Position numbers and translations under genes: made by a program
NCBI GenBank assembly: GCA_001839685.1
Contig: MLAK01001062.1
Span: 1 to 35,163, forward strand
Direction of reading: 5' to 3'
DNA length: 35,163 bases
Origin: Tritrichomonas foetus
Lineage: Eukaryota; Parabasalia; Tritrichomonadida; Tritrichomonadidae
Shown: piece after piece, positions 17,550 to 25,398 of the stretch
How the letters are laid out: every line of letters begins with the position of its first letter
How positions within the stretch are numbered: the stretch's first letter is position 1
The notes under the pieces: model-generated
The model's database searches: none
What the model saw: the letters and a program-made list of their open reading frames with translations, nothing else
What the model was told of the DNA's origin: nothing

Positions 17550-18106
17550 AGTCAATTTCATCAGATAATCTTCACAATACCAAATTGGGTAATCATGCAC
17601 TTCTGCATATCTTAACAAAAGAAGTGCAATCTTTAACTGCAAGGATTGCGAAGATGTTTATGTTCCAATAGCTGCTCCAAATGCTACACACAAAGCAACT
17701 CCTGTTGCTACAGAGCAAACTTTAATTGATATTTATTCAACATCATCAACAGTCTCAACAAAAATTCCAACATCTGAATTTTATCATTTAAACTGACATC
17801 AATGAAACAACAGATGGTGATGACAGCAACAAAATATCTAATAAAGGAAAGAAGGCAGAAATGATTACATGAATTACAGTTGGTGTCGTTGTTGTTATCT
17901 TATGGCTCTTTGTCTTCAGAAACAGGACACTCATTCAAAATTCTAATTCTGAAAATACTTCAGAAATGAACTATGCTACACAAGATGATCCAATCTGGGC
18001 AGGAACAGCCACTACACAATACAATCTATTATTCAATAAACAAGATGATGATGATAAAACGATCAATAATGACTTTGAAGAAAGCAATCGAATAAATTTT
18101 TTATAA
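17550..18106 (+). pseudogene. Decayed C-terminal tail of a Pmp-like paralog
   Basis: From about 17630 the translation resembles the end of the intact gene: NCKDCEDVYVP corresponds to NCHECDDVYVP, and a Thr/Ala/Pro stalk follows. After a frame change near 17785 come a Ser/Asn/Lys-rich stretch, a hydrophobic membrane helix and a tail with TQDDPIWAGT, a DDDD run and NDFEES, ending in TAA at 18104-18106. The frame is lost after TSEFYH, and TGA at 17870-17872 replaces the Gly codon that precedes the membrane helix. The membrane helix is shortened and NPLF has become NLLF. Weaker nucleotide similarity reaches back to about 17550. No beta-helix repeats precede it, so only the 3' end of a former tandem duplicate remains. 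Confidence 0.8.
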
Positions 18107-18580
18107 CCTAAAAGAACCCATTGATTATTTTTTCATCATCGATCAAAGAATTTGCTGAGATAAATTTTCATGAGATCCTTAACTATTAATGATTTAGACG
18201 AAAGTTGAGATCCTTAACTATTAAGTTTCTAATGTATTATCTAGATTTGTTGATCAGCATATTAACATCATCAAATAGATGATTTTCATATCCTTAAAAA
18301 TGAATTCATGCTTCTAATTATTGTAAATAAAATCGAAAACAAAATCGCTGGCATTCGTACTGCAATTTTGATCAACAGCAATTTATATGAAGCAAATGAA
18401 ATAATTGAAAATTAATCACGGAATTCGTGTTTCTCAAAAATGAAGTCATTTGAGGTGAAAAGTCGGTGATGGAAGCTTCGCAACTTTTATATACTGACTA
18501 CATAATCTCGTCAAAAAGCAATTTTTATAAACGACCGAAAAACAAATCAATTTTAATGAAAAATACAAATTAAATTGGGT
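18107..18580. other. Spacer between the Pmp relic and the metacaspase gene
   Basis: AT-rich DNA without a recognisable gene. TGAGATCCTTAACTATTAA (19 bp) occurs twice, at 18171-18189 and 18206-18224, as a perfect direct repeat with a 35-base period. The spacer is tail-to-tail, so it probably holds 3' ends only. Confidence 0.6.
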
Positions 18581-19438
18581 TTACTCGAAAATTGGTTGGT
18601 TTTCTAATCCAGGCGCCGAACAAGCATATGTATAATGTTGATTGAATCTCTTTAAGCTGCCGTTTATTTTCGCCTCCATGTCCTTAATCGTGATGTGCGG
18701 ATCACTGTTCACGATTGACCAGAAGTAATAAGTGAAAATTCCTTGGGACTTCTGACCTATTGTTGTCTGCTTGGCAGTTTGGGAATCCTTTGCGGCTGAT
18801 ATTGAGACGATATTTGGTGATAATTTGACACTTTTTGCGCGTGCAGATTGGATGTCCCAGATTGAGCCGCTATGGCAACAATCACTGAGAAGAAGGACTC
18901 TGCTCTTTGGATTTGTATTTTCAACAAGCGTTTTAAGGAGAAGATCATCGACGATATATCCAACATCGAAAACAAGAACTTCATCGAAGCCGTCTGACTC
19001 ATCGCCACTTTTATCCGGAATACTTGCGCCGTGTCCTGTGTAGAATATCGTTAAGTTTTGTTTTGTGAATTTCAAAAATATTTTCAGGCAATCCAAGAAG
19101 AGCTGTTTTCGTGGGTTATGTAAATAGTAAATTGAATATCCCATTTGGTAGTGATTGTTTGCGACGGTTAAGGCATCGTTTAAGGGTCCAACACCTAATT
19201 TATAGCTTGGCTTTGTATAAGTGTTGCAGAGGACGAAGCAGGCCTTTCCGAGGTTCCTTTTATCAATTCCTTTGACTCCGACGTCGTTTAAGCACTTTCC
19301 GATCTTATCAAATTCAACGAGAACTTCTTCGATTGTTGAGGAACCGCGAATTTTTTGGATATCAGCTTTTGTGATAGTTTGGCTGTTCATACGCTTCATA
19401 GCAGCTGAACGTTCTTCAAATGTAGCAAAATCGCTCAT
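18581..19438 (-). CDS. Metacaspase-like cysteine peptidase (C14 family)
   Basis: The protein is 285 residues counted from the ATG at 19438 (MSDFATFEERS); there is no ATG further upstream in this frame. The core reads FYTGHGAS with the presumed catalytic His at about residue 136. SDCCHSGS follows with the presumed catalytic Cys at about 188, at the position of DxCHSG in metacaspases. Further blocks (VLCNTY near 70, ISAAKDSQTA near 220) also fit the caspase-fold p20 part. Metacaspases cleave after Arg or Lys and act in stress and cell-death-like responses. There is no prodomain, signal peptide or membrane segment, so it is probably cytosolic. The stop is TAAAC, overlapping a UAAA signal. It runs against the Pmp cluster and away from the next gene. 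Confidence 0.85.
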   Translation of the reverse strand: MSDFATFEERSAAMKRMNSQTITKADIQKIRGSSTIEEVLVEFDKIGKCLNDVGVKGIDKRNLGKACFVLCNTYTKPSYKLGVGPLNDALTVANNHYQMGYSIYYLHNPRKQLFLDCLKIFLKFTKQNLTIFYTGHGASIPDKSGDESDGFDEVLVFDVGYIVDDLLLKTLVENTNPKSRVLLLSDCCHSGSIWDIQSARAKSVKLSPNIVSISAAKDSQTAKQTTIGQKSQGIFTYYFWSIVNSDPHITIKDMEAKINGSLKRFNQHYTYACSAPGLENQPIFE

Positions 19439-19719
19439 TTTTATCAAATGTAGAATTTTCTGAATTATCAAAATAGAGGTGAAATTTATTCAAAATTCAC
19501 CTTAACGAATGGAGGAAAAAAGGCGTTTATTTGTTGCCGTTTAAACATCAAATCAATTGAAATCATAATTTTGCATCAAGCTCATTCAAAATTCTTTTGA
19601 TTTATTTTTAAAAAGTTTAGTTTCGTAAAATAGTTTCTAAGGTGATCGATTATTTTTCAGTGAAAAAGTTTTGATTTTTTGATGAAAAAGTGAAGAATAC
19701 ATATTAATTTTTTCGGGTT
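19439..19719. promoter_or_regulatory. Divergent intergenic region between metacaspase and membrane-protein genes
   Basis: 281 bases separate the two oppositely directed genes, so both promoters should lie here. I see no exact TCAYTT initiator at a typical distance in either direction. On the minus strand CTACATTTGAT lies about 10 bases before the metacaspase ATG and is the nearest approach to one. Confidence 0.3.
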
Positions 19720-20793
19720 TTGTTTTACTTTACTTTTCTGTGTATTTACACGATAAAAACATATGGCTTCTATACAGTTGACACTCGAGTCGAACGATGC
19801 TTTGATTTATACCTCGAAAAATCCAGCACAATAATTATCCGATATGAACCACAAGAGAAAGAATTTCTCGAAGCGATTATTTCAAATGATGACGATGATA
19901 AAGATATTAAGTACATGTTAGACCCAGGTCAAAGTGCAATGATTCATGGTAAATATGTGAATATTCATATAAAAACGGCTGAAAATATTCCACGCTTGCT
20001 TGATTTTTGGGTCATCCCTCAAGAAATTTGTCCAAATATATCGTTTGAGTTACCAAATAAGACTGATTATTCATTTTTTCTCCATTCCAATATCTTGAAT
20101 GAATCGATTTGCGTTTTCATGCCAAAATTGAATTACAATCAAACACAAGTTGTGCATTATGGTTTGAATACAGAAAATCAATCGCAAATCGTTTTATACA
20201 GCAATTTCTCTAAGAAATTATTTTTAAAGCCTTTAAAAATTTGTAACGGGCTTTTTTGCAAAGCAAATATTTACTTTTCTTCATTTTTTACATTGAATCG
20301 TATTGATTTTTCACCTATTTCTCTTTACATTGATGTCAAAAGTCTCGAAATTATTGATAACTCATATTTAATTTCAAACATTCATGAAAATAATTCCTTG
20401 TTTGATAATAATTCTATATTAAATGATAATTCGATTGATTTTGATGATCAATCTCATAATGGTGATCAAATTCGAGAACTTTTGCCAATTCCAATTCCAA
20501 TTCCCTTTTATAATTTCACAGGCAGATATAATTTCGAGAAGATTTTTGACAAGAAATCCTATCAGCCAATCAGTCATCCAACAACTCATAAATATACCAT
20601 AACATTTGTTACAATGATTTCTGCAACTGTATTGATGTCATTTACAATTCTATTAAAACTTTTTGTAAAATATTCAATTCACAAAAATCACAAAGAATCT
20701 GCAAACACTGTTTCTCATGATAGACGCCCATTAACAGTTGTGTTGAATCGATACTGTCCAACTACATCATCTGCATTAATATCAATGACATAA
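19720..20793 (+). CDS. Hypothetical type I membrane protein (start codon unclear)
   Basis: The open frame begins after TAA at 19705-19707, but its first usable codons are TTG and then hydrophobic residues (FYFTFLCIYTI), which look like a signal peptide. The first in-frame ATG is only at 19915. The ectodomain of about 290 residues is Asn- and Ser-rich with several N-glycosylation sequons (NIS, NKT, NES, NQT) and a few Cys. A membrane helix follows at about residues 293-313 (ITFVTMISATVLMSFTILLKL), then a basic tail of about 45 residues. No family is recognised. The missing ATG may reflect a start-codon mutation, a sequencing error or a gene in decay; the long open frame and intact anchor favour a gene that is or was recently functional. 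Confidence 0.6.
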   Translation: MFYFTFLCIYTIKTYGFYTVDTRVERCFDLYLEKSSTIIIRYEPQEKEFLEAIISNDDDDKDIKYMLDPGQSAMIHGKYVNIHIKTAENIPRLLDFWVIPQEICPNISFELPNKTDYSFFLHSNILNESICVFMPKLNYNQTQVVHYGLNTENQSQIVLYSNFSKKLFLKPLKICNGLFCKANIYFSSFFTLNRIDFSPISLYIDVKSLEIIDNSYLISNIHENNSLFDNNSILNDNSIDFDDQSHNGDQIRELLPIPIPIPFYNFTGRYNFEKIFDKKSYQPISHPTTHKYTITFVTMISATVLMSFTILLKLFVKYSIHKNHKESANTVSHDRRPLTVVLNRYCPTTSSALISMT

Positions 20794-21465
20794 GTCATTA
20801 AATTTATGTTTCGCTCATATTTTGTGGAGTCATTAATGATTTTTTAATCATATGATTGATAGATATGAAAATATTATTTTCTACAAACAACGAATATTCA
20901 TCATGTGTTGCAATTTATAGAAAATAAGATTGGAGTTACGAATTAAGACTAATCAGTTCTTATTCTGTGACATTTGAAGAATATTATCTCATATTTGTAT
21001 AGTAATTAGAATAAAATTTAGAATATTTGTTTTAAAATGTATTTTTACATTTGAACTTTTTTATTTTAGATCAAATTATATCGAATATTTTGATTCTCAA
21101 TTTACATTATTTTGTTATTTTGATGATGCTATAGGTGTTGCAAAGACATCAATACATATCAAATAATATTTTTAACAAAAATGTTTATTAGCGTGTTGAA
21201 ATACCTCTGATCTTTTTTTTTTCTTTTTTTTTTCCATTAGTTGGAGAAAAGGATTATCTATGGATTTTGATTCATTTTAAGGATTATTTTGCCTTAAATG
21301 ATTTTTCTTTGTTATAGTTGTTATGCACAAGTTCTTGGCATTTTTGTGACCAATTCAATAAATGCATTTATTTTTGGAATAAACTTTTTATGTTATCTTA
21401 TAGAATATTTTGAATGGAAACTACTACTTTTCATTTTCGGAAGCTTTCCTCTTTTATTCGATCAA
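20794..21465. other. Spacer with T tracts before the kinase gene
   Basis: AT-rich DNA with long T runs at about 21212-21233. In frame with the kinase, an ATG at 21298 could in theory extend it by 56 hydrophobic, Phe-rich residues. I reject that start because an initiator lies at 21431, downstream of it. Confidence 0.4.
21431..21436 (+). promoter_or_regulatory. Initiator of the kinase gene
   Basis: TCATTT, with +1 A at 21433, lies 33 bases before the ATG at 21466. This is longer than the usual trichomonad leader but supports 21466 over 21298 as the start. Confidence 0.4.
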
Positions 21466-22506
21466 ATGTCAGCAGACGAGCCTCATTTAATTCCAAATGG
21501 CTCTACATTTCACGTCTCCAGTATTGCCTATACAGTTGTCAATTTTTTAGGAAAAGGCACATTTGGAGAAGTTTATAAAGTAACCACTGAGCAATATAAT
21601 GATAATAAAAAAGTAATAAATGAATATGCAATGAAGGTAGGATGCTTGCGAAAATATTATGAACAACAAATAAAAAATGAAATATTAATTTATAATCATA
21701 TTGATCATTTTTTTACAAATGACCAGAAAAAATATTTAGGGAAACTTATTGATCAAACTGAATTTACAGATGATAACAAACAAAGGTGGAGCATTATGAT
21801 TTTAGAATATTATCACATCAGTCTTTTGAATCTTCTTTCTTTAAGAAATTATCGTGGTACTGATCTCTATCGTGTCCAGCAGTTTTTGCGTGCCATAGTT
21901 TCTGGTATAAAAGCACTTCATGATAGCGGAATTATCCACACTGATATAAAACCAGATAATATCATGATAGATAGGGGAAGCAATCCAAAAATAATCGATT
22001 TTGGTGCTGCTGTTTTCCAAGATAATGAAGATTTACCGAATTATGTTCAATCGAGATATTATCGAGCACCGGAGATTTTTTTGAAGCTTCCAGCTGGATC
22101 TGCTGTCGATATTTGGTCACTTGGATGTGTTGCTGCGGAATTACATTTTGGTTTGCCGATATTTGCGGGCTCTAGTGATATTCATATGCTTCAACTTATG
22201 GAAGCGCGTTTAGGAAAGTTTCCTCAGCATATGATTGAAAATTCACCACGTCAGATTGATCTCTTTGATGGAGAAGTTGTCAAAAATGATAATCCTGGAG
22301 TAGTTATTGATCCTTGTAAATATTTAAATACGAAATTAGAAAAACTTGTATTTTTAACAAGCTTCCGCACACCAAGAGAGGTAATAGAACAATATCTAGA
22401 TTTTCTATTGTGTTGTTTGTGCTTTGATCCTGAAAAAAGAATGACAATTAACCAACTTTCTGATCATGAATTTCTTTTTATGTCCATTTCCCAACCTGAA
22501 ATATGA
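21466..22506 (+). CDS. Protein kinase, CMGC group, DYRK/HIPK-like
   Basis: The protein has 346 residues from MSADEPHLIP. The Gly loop is GKGTFGEVY (29-37), the ATP-binding Lys is about 57 (YAMKV) and the helix C Glu about 72. The catalytic loop HTDIKPDN (158-165) has Thr in place of the Arg of HRD. DFG is at 178-180 and the activation segment is SRYYRAPE (196-203). SRYYRAPE with a paired Tyr and the missing HRD Arg are typical of DYRK, HIPK and PRP4 kinases, in which the second Tyr is autophosphorylated. DIWSLGC and the C-lobe are intact, so it should be active on Ser/Thr substrates. Little lies outside the kinase domain, so the subfamily cannot be fixed further. It probably acts in cytosol or nucleus. 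Confidence 0.85.
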   Translation: MSADEPHLIPNGSTFHVSSIAYTVVNFLGKGTFGEVYKVTTEQYNDNKKVINEYAMKVGCLRKYYEQQIKNEILIYNHIDHFFTNDQKKYLGKLIDQTEFTDDNKQRWSIMILEYYHISLLNLLSLRNYRGTDLYRVQQFLRAIVSGIKALHDSGIIHTDIKPDNIMIDRGSNPKIIDFGAAVFQDNEDLPNYVQSRYYRAPEIFLKLPAGSAVDIWSLGCVAAELHFGLPIFAGSSDIHMLQLMEARLGKFPQHMIENSPRQIDLFDGEVVKNDNPGVVIDPCKYLNTKLEKLVFLTSFRTPREVIEQYLDFLLCCLCFDPEKRMTINQLSDHEFLFMSISQPEI

Positions 22507-22811
22507 AAAGATTTTATATTTCTTGTAAACTTTAGGCGAATTGTCTTTCTTTTCGTTCTTTACAAATGATGCTTGAAAGATGCATTTTCATATTTTCTGG
22601 TTCTCACTATAGGCATGATTTGTATTTCATTTCAACAATTGTGATTTTGTTAGTAAATAGATATGTATAATATTTCATTTTTGTATTTATGATGCGTCGT
22701 GATCTTTGTACAATTCTTGATCTTTGTACTATTCTTGATCTTTATACTAATAAACTATAATTCTTAGATATGGACTTGATATTCGCTCATACTTTTTTCA
22801 CATAACATTTC
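22507..22811. other. Spacer between kinase and CK2 beta genes with a small tandem repeat
   Basis: It contains three tandem copies of an 18-base unit, (T/C)TTGATCTTTGTACTATT, at about 22699-22750. Nothing coding is visible. Confidence 0.6.
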
Positions 22812-22817
22812 TCACTT
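22812..22817 (+). promoter_or_regulatory. Initiator of the CK2 beta gene
   Basis: TCACTT, with +1 A at 22814, gives a 7-base leader before the ATG at 22821 and matches the trichomonad initiator consensus. Confidence 0.6.
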
Positions 22818-22820
22818 GAA

Positions 22821-23561
22821 ATGTCTCAAACAAAGAAAAGAGCAACCCCTGGTAGAGTTATAAAAATTGGTCTATTCAAAATATTCAACGGACCATGCCA
22901 AGGATGCCCAATTGTTGTACAACCGTGGATCAAGCAGTTTTGTTCTCATCCGTTAAATAGTTGGTATGTCGAAGTGGATTTGGATTATGCGAATGATTGG
23001 TTTAACCACTACGGAATGAAAGAAACGATTGATTATTTCGATGAAGCCCTCGAGTTAATATGCGATACACATTCAGACAAATGGGCAGATTACGACGAAA
23101 AAATCATAACGGAAATTCAACAGCAAGCAATTCGACTTTACGGACTTCTCCACTCACGCTGGATCCTCCAGGGAAAGGGCTTGGCTCAGATGAAGGAGAA
23201 ATTTGAAAAAGGTGTATTTGGGCACTGTCCTCGCTATTCATGCAATGATCAAAATCTCCTGCCATTTGGCCAAACTGTGCAGCCAAACCACCATTCTGCC
23301 AAACTTTATTGCCCTCAATGCTGCGATATTTATCGACCATCTGATTCTTTCCTGATTGATGGCGCTCATTTTGGACCAGCTTTCCCTCATGTTTTTCTCA
23401 CAGAATATCCCCAATTCAACACTGCAGAAAAATTCCAGCCTTACCAGCCAAAAATTTTTGGATATAATGTCTATGAAAAGGGAAACTCACGACTCTTTTA
23501 TGCGCATGCAACAAATAAGCCACCAACAGAGTCAAGTGACGAAGATTCATTTGAGGATTGA
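22821..23561 (+). CDS. Casein kinase II regulatory (beta) subunit
   Basis: The protein has 246 residues and the full CK2 beta core: WIKQFCSHPLNSWYVEVDLDY (36-56), LYGLLHSRWIL (106-116) and KGLAQMKEKFEKGVFGHCPR. The zinc-binding Cys are at about 136, 141, 164 and 167 (CPRYSC and CPQC). It ends with DGAHFGPAFPHVFLTEYPQ. The beta dimer binds two catalytic alpha subunits and sets substrate choice; no alpha gene is in the window. An N-terminal extension of about 30 residues containing CQGC replaces the usual Ser/Glu autophosphorylation start. The acidic loop normally found after the first helix bundle is poor in acidic residues (about 81-93). The C-terminus (TESSDEDSFED) is acidic with likely CK2 sites. 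Confidence 0.95.
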   Translation: MSQTKKRATPGRVIKIGLFKIFNGPCQGCPIVVQPWIKQFCSHPLNSWYVEVDLDYANDWFNHYGMKETIDYFDEALELICDTHSDKWADYDEKIITEIQQQAIRLYGLLHSRWILQGKGLAQMKEKFEKGVFGHCPRYSCNDQNLLPFGQTVQPNHHSAKLYCPQCCDIYRPSDSFLIDGAHFGPAFPHVFLTEYPQFNTAEKFQPYQPKIFGYNVYEKGNSRLFYAHATNKPPTESSDEDSFED

Positions 23562-23879
23562 TTTAGAATTGGTTTATTTTGTTTTATTATTTTTGTTATT
23601 ATTTCAATAAACTCATATTAGAAAAATGCTTCTTTTTTTTATCTTGAAAAAGGAAAAAACAAGATCGATAGAAAAATATTCTTAAATGAAAGGAATCTTC
23701 TTAAAAGAAGCATACAGTTTATTAAAAGAACAATAAGTCTTATCTATTTCTAAGATTTAAGTCCTTTATGGAAAAAATAATAATAATAATAATAATAAAA
23801 AAATAGAATCGATGAGAAAAAAAAGATAAAAATATTTACAAAATATCTAATATATAAACAAATGTTCATTGCAAGGTTA
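23562..23879. other. Convergent spacer with an (AAT)n microsatellite
   Basis: About seven AAT/TAA units lie at 23777-23798, flanked by A tracts. The spacer lies between the ends of the CK2 beta and glycosyltransferase genes; no gene is seen. Confidence 0.7.
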
Positions 23880-25205
23880 TTACTTCTGTTGACTGGGCTT
23901 ATATGGATATTTCACTGGATTTAAAACTTCAAGGATAAATTCATCTGATGATCGATTCGTGCATATATTCCCAATACAATATAAAATAGCGATAAAAATA
24001 TAGAAATATGCGAAAATTAAAAAGTTGTTTTTGAATTTGGGATGTGACCATAAACAGTCAAAGCCAATTAACAAAGTTAATGTATACCCTGGCAGTGCAT
24101 ATCTATATCTATCAATATGATTCAATAGGGTATTATATAAGAAATAAACAGTTGAAAATATTGCAAGAGGCAAAGAAACATGAAAAACAACAATTAATCC
24201 CAATAAAAACACAAAATGAAGATAAAGAGTTGGATAAATATTGACCAACTCTTTGAAATTCTTACTATCATTCAATATTAAATAGAATGGTGGAAATCTG
24301 ATCAATCTCATCCCTTCCATATTAAATTTAAAGTAGGCATAAATATCACCAAACCGATATTTATGCATCAAAAACACTAAGCCAGTTGCTAAAAACGAAA
24401 TTGCAGTAAAAATTGCTCTAAATAAATCTAATTTCAATAAGTAACAAAGTCCAATAGTACCAACAATGCTCAAACCTTCAATTCTAGTAATACATGCACC
24501 AATAAGTGCAAAAAGCATCATCATTAAGTGATCAGTTTTATAGCAAATTAATGCCATATAACAGTAGAAACAAAACAATGGTTCACTTGCTCCAACGCTT
24601 CTATAGATTAAAAATCGAATAGGGATAAAGATATATAAAAATGCAGTCCATTTAGGATCAACAACTGCATTATAAACAATGAGTAGTCTTCTGAATGCAT
24701 AAAGTGAAGCAAGCGAGCAAAAAACAATGGCACATAAATCACCTAACCAATAACAATTAAAAAATATAGTTGAAAAGAATCTAATCACAAGAGGAAATCC
24801 AGGAAAGTGACAAGCAAAATAAGAAGGTTGATATTGAAATTCACGTGTCCATGGATTATCATTGGAAATGTTATATAAAGTGCGAGCTGCAAAAACATAA
24901 TTAGGTCCATCCCAATATGCTAATATAGTTAAAAATGATCCACCAGCTAGTGATAAAACCCATGTTATAAAAATAACAATTATCATGTAAAAACTCAAAT
25001 CAATATCATCTTTGGTGATTTTCCAGAGATTATGTATTGGTTCTTTATTTAGATATAATGATGGCATCCATTTTTCTGAAAAAGATTTCTGATGTGAAGA
25101 AATGGATTTCTCTTTAAATTCATCCATGACTTTTTGAGCTATAAGTAACTTTTTCAATAATATGTTGAAGAAGTATATTGAAATTTTGCTAATATATTTG
25201 GCCAT
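23880..25205 (-). CDS. Multi-pass membrane glycosyltransferase, GT-C/PIG-V-like
   Basis: The protein has 441 residues from the ATG at 25205 (MAKYISKISIYFF). After a cytosolic stretch of about 60 residues comes a membrane helix (IVIFITWVLSLAGGSFLTIL). The first lumenal loop then contains YWDGPNY, the position where GT-C enzymes keep an essential acidic residue, and FACHFPGFPLVIRF. About eight to ten hydrophobic helices follow, with RIEGLS and, near the end, DRYRYALPGYTLTLLIG. This arrangement matches PIG-V-type and related dolichol-phosphate-mannose-dependent transferases of the endoplasmic reticulum. Whether the product is a GPI glycan, another glycoconjugate or an N-glycan cannot be told. 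Its gene is divergent from TOR with 193 bases between the ATGs. Confidence 0.6.
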   Translation of the reverse strand: MAKYISKISIYFFNILLKKLLIAQKVMDEFKEKSISSHQKSFSEKWMPSLYLNKEPIHNLWKITKDDIDLSFYMIIVIFITWVLSLAGGSFLTILAYWDGPNYVFAARTLYNISNDNPWTREFQYQPSYFACHFPGFPLVIRFFSTIFFNCYWLGDLCAIVFCSLASLYAFRRLLIVYNAVVDPKWTAFLYIFIPIRFLIYRSVGASEPLFCFYCYMALICYKTDHLMMMLFALIGACITRIEGLSIVGTIGLCYLLKLDLFRAIFTAISFLATGLVFLMHKYRFGDIYAYFKFNMEGMRLIRFPPFYLILNDSKNFKELVNIYPTLYLHFVFLLGLIVVFHVSLPLAIFSTVYFLYNTLLNHIDRYRYALPGYTLTLLIGFDCLWSHPKFKNNFLIFAYFYIFIAILYCIGNICTNRSSDEFILEVLNPVKYPYKPSQQK

Positions 25206-25398
25206 AACTGACAATTATTTTTTGAAAGGTTTCATCTCAATTCAAAATTGCCATTACGATTTTTAATAGAAATATCAAAATCACTATGGCTCTTTTCTCT
25301 TAAAAAGTTTACTTACTGCATTTTTCGATATTGATTTCTAATAGTATTGAATCTGTGATGAATTAAGTAGGTATTTGGTCAATTTTGGTCAAAGTGTT
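25206..25398. promoter_or_regulatory. Shared promoter region of the glycosyltransferase (-) and TOR (+) genes
   Basis: Neither side has a perfect initiator. On the minus strand, CCTTT (25225-25229 complement) lies about 20 bases before the glycosyltransferase ATG, resembling the M5-type start element described in T. vaginalis. TCAGTT overlaps the three bases just before that ATG. On the plus strand GGTCAATTTTGGTCAAAGTG precedes the TOR ATG as two GGTCAA(A/T) units. Confidence 0.35.

Noticed and set aside
21298..21465. N-terminal 56-residue membrane extension of the kinase from ATG 21298
   Set aside because: The extension is low-complexity and Phe-rich, lies upstream of a perfect initiator at 21431, and is not conserved in kinases of this type.
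23777..23798. (AAT)n tract as a functional element
   Set aside because: It is a plain microsatellite in a convergent spacer.
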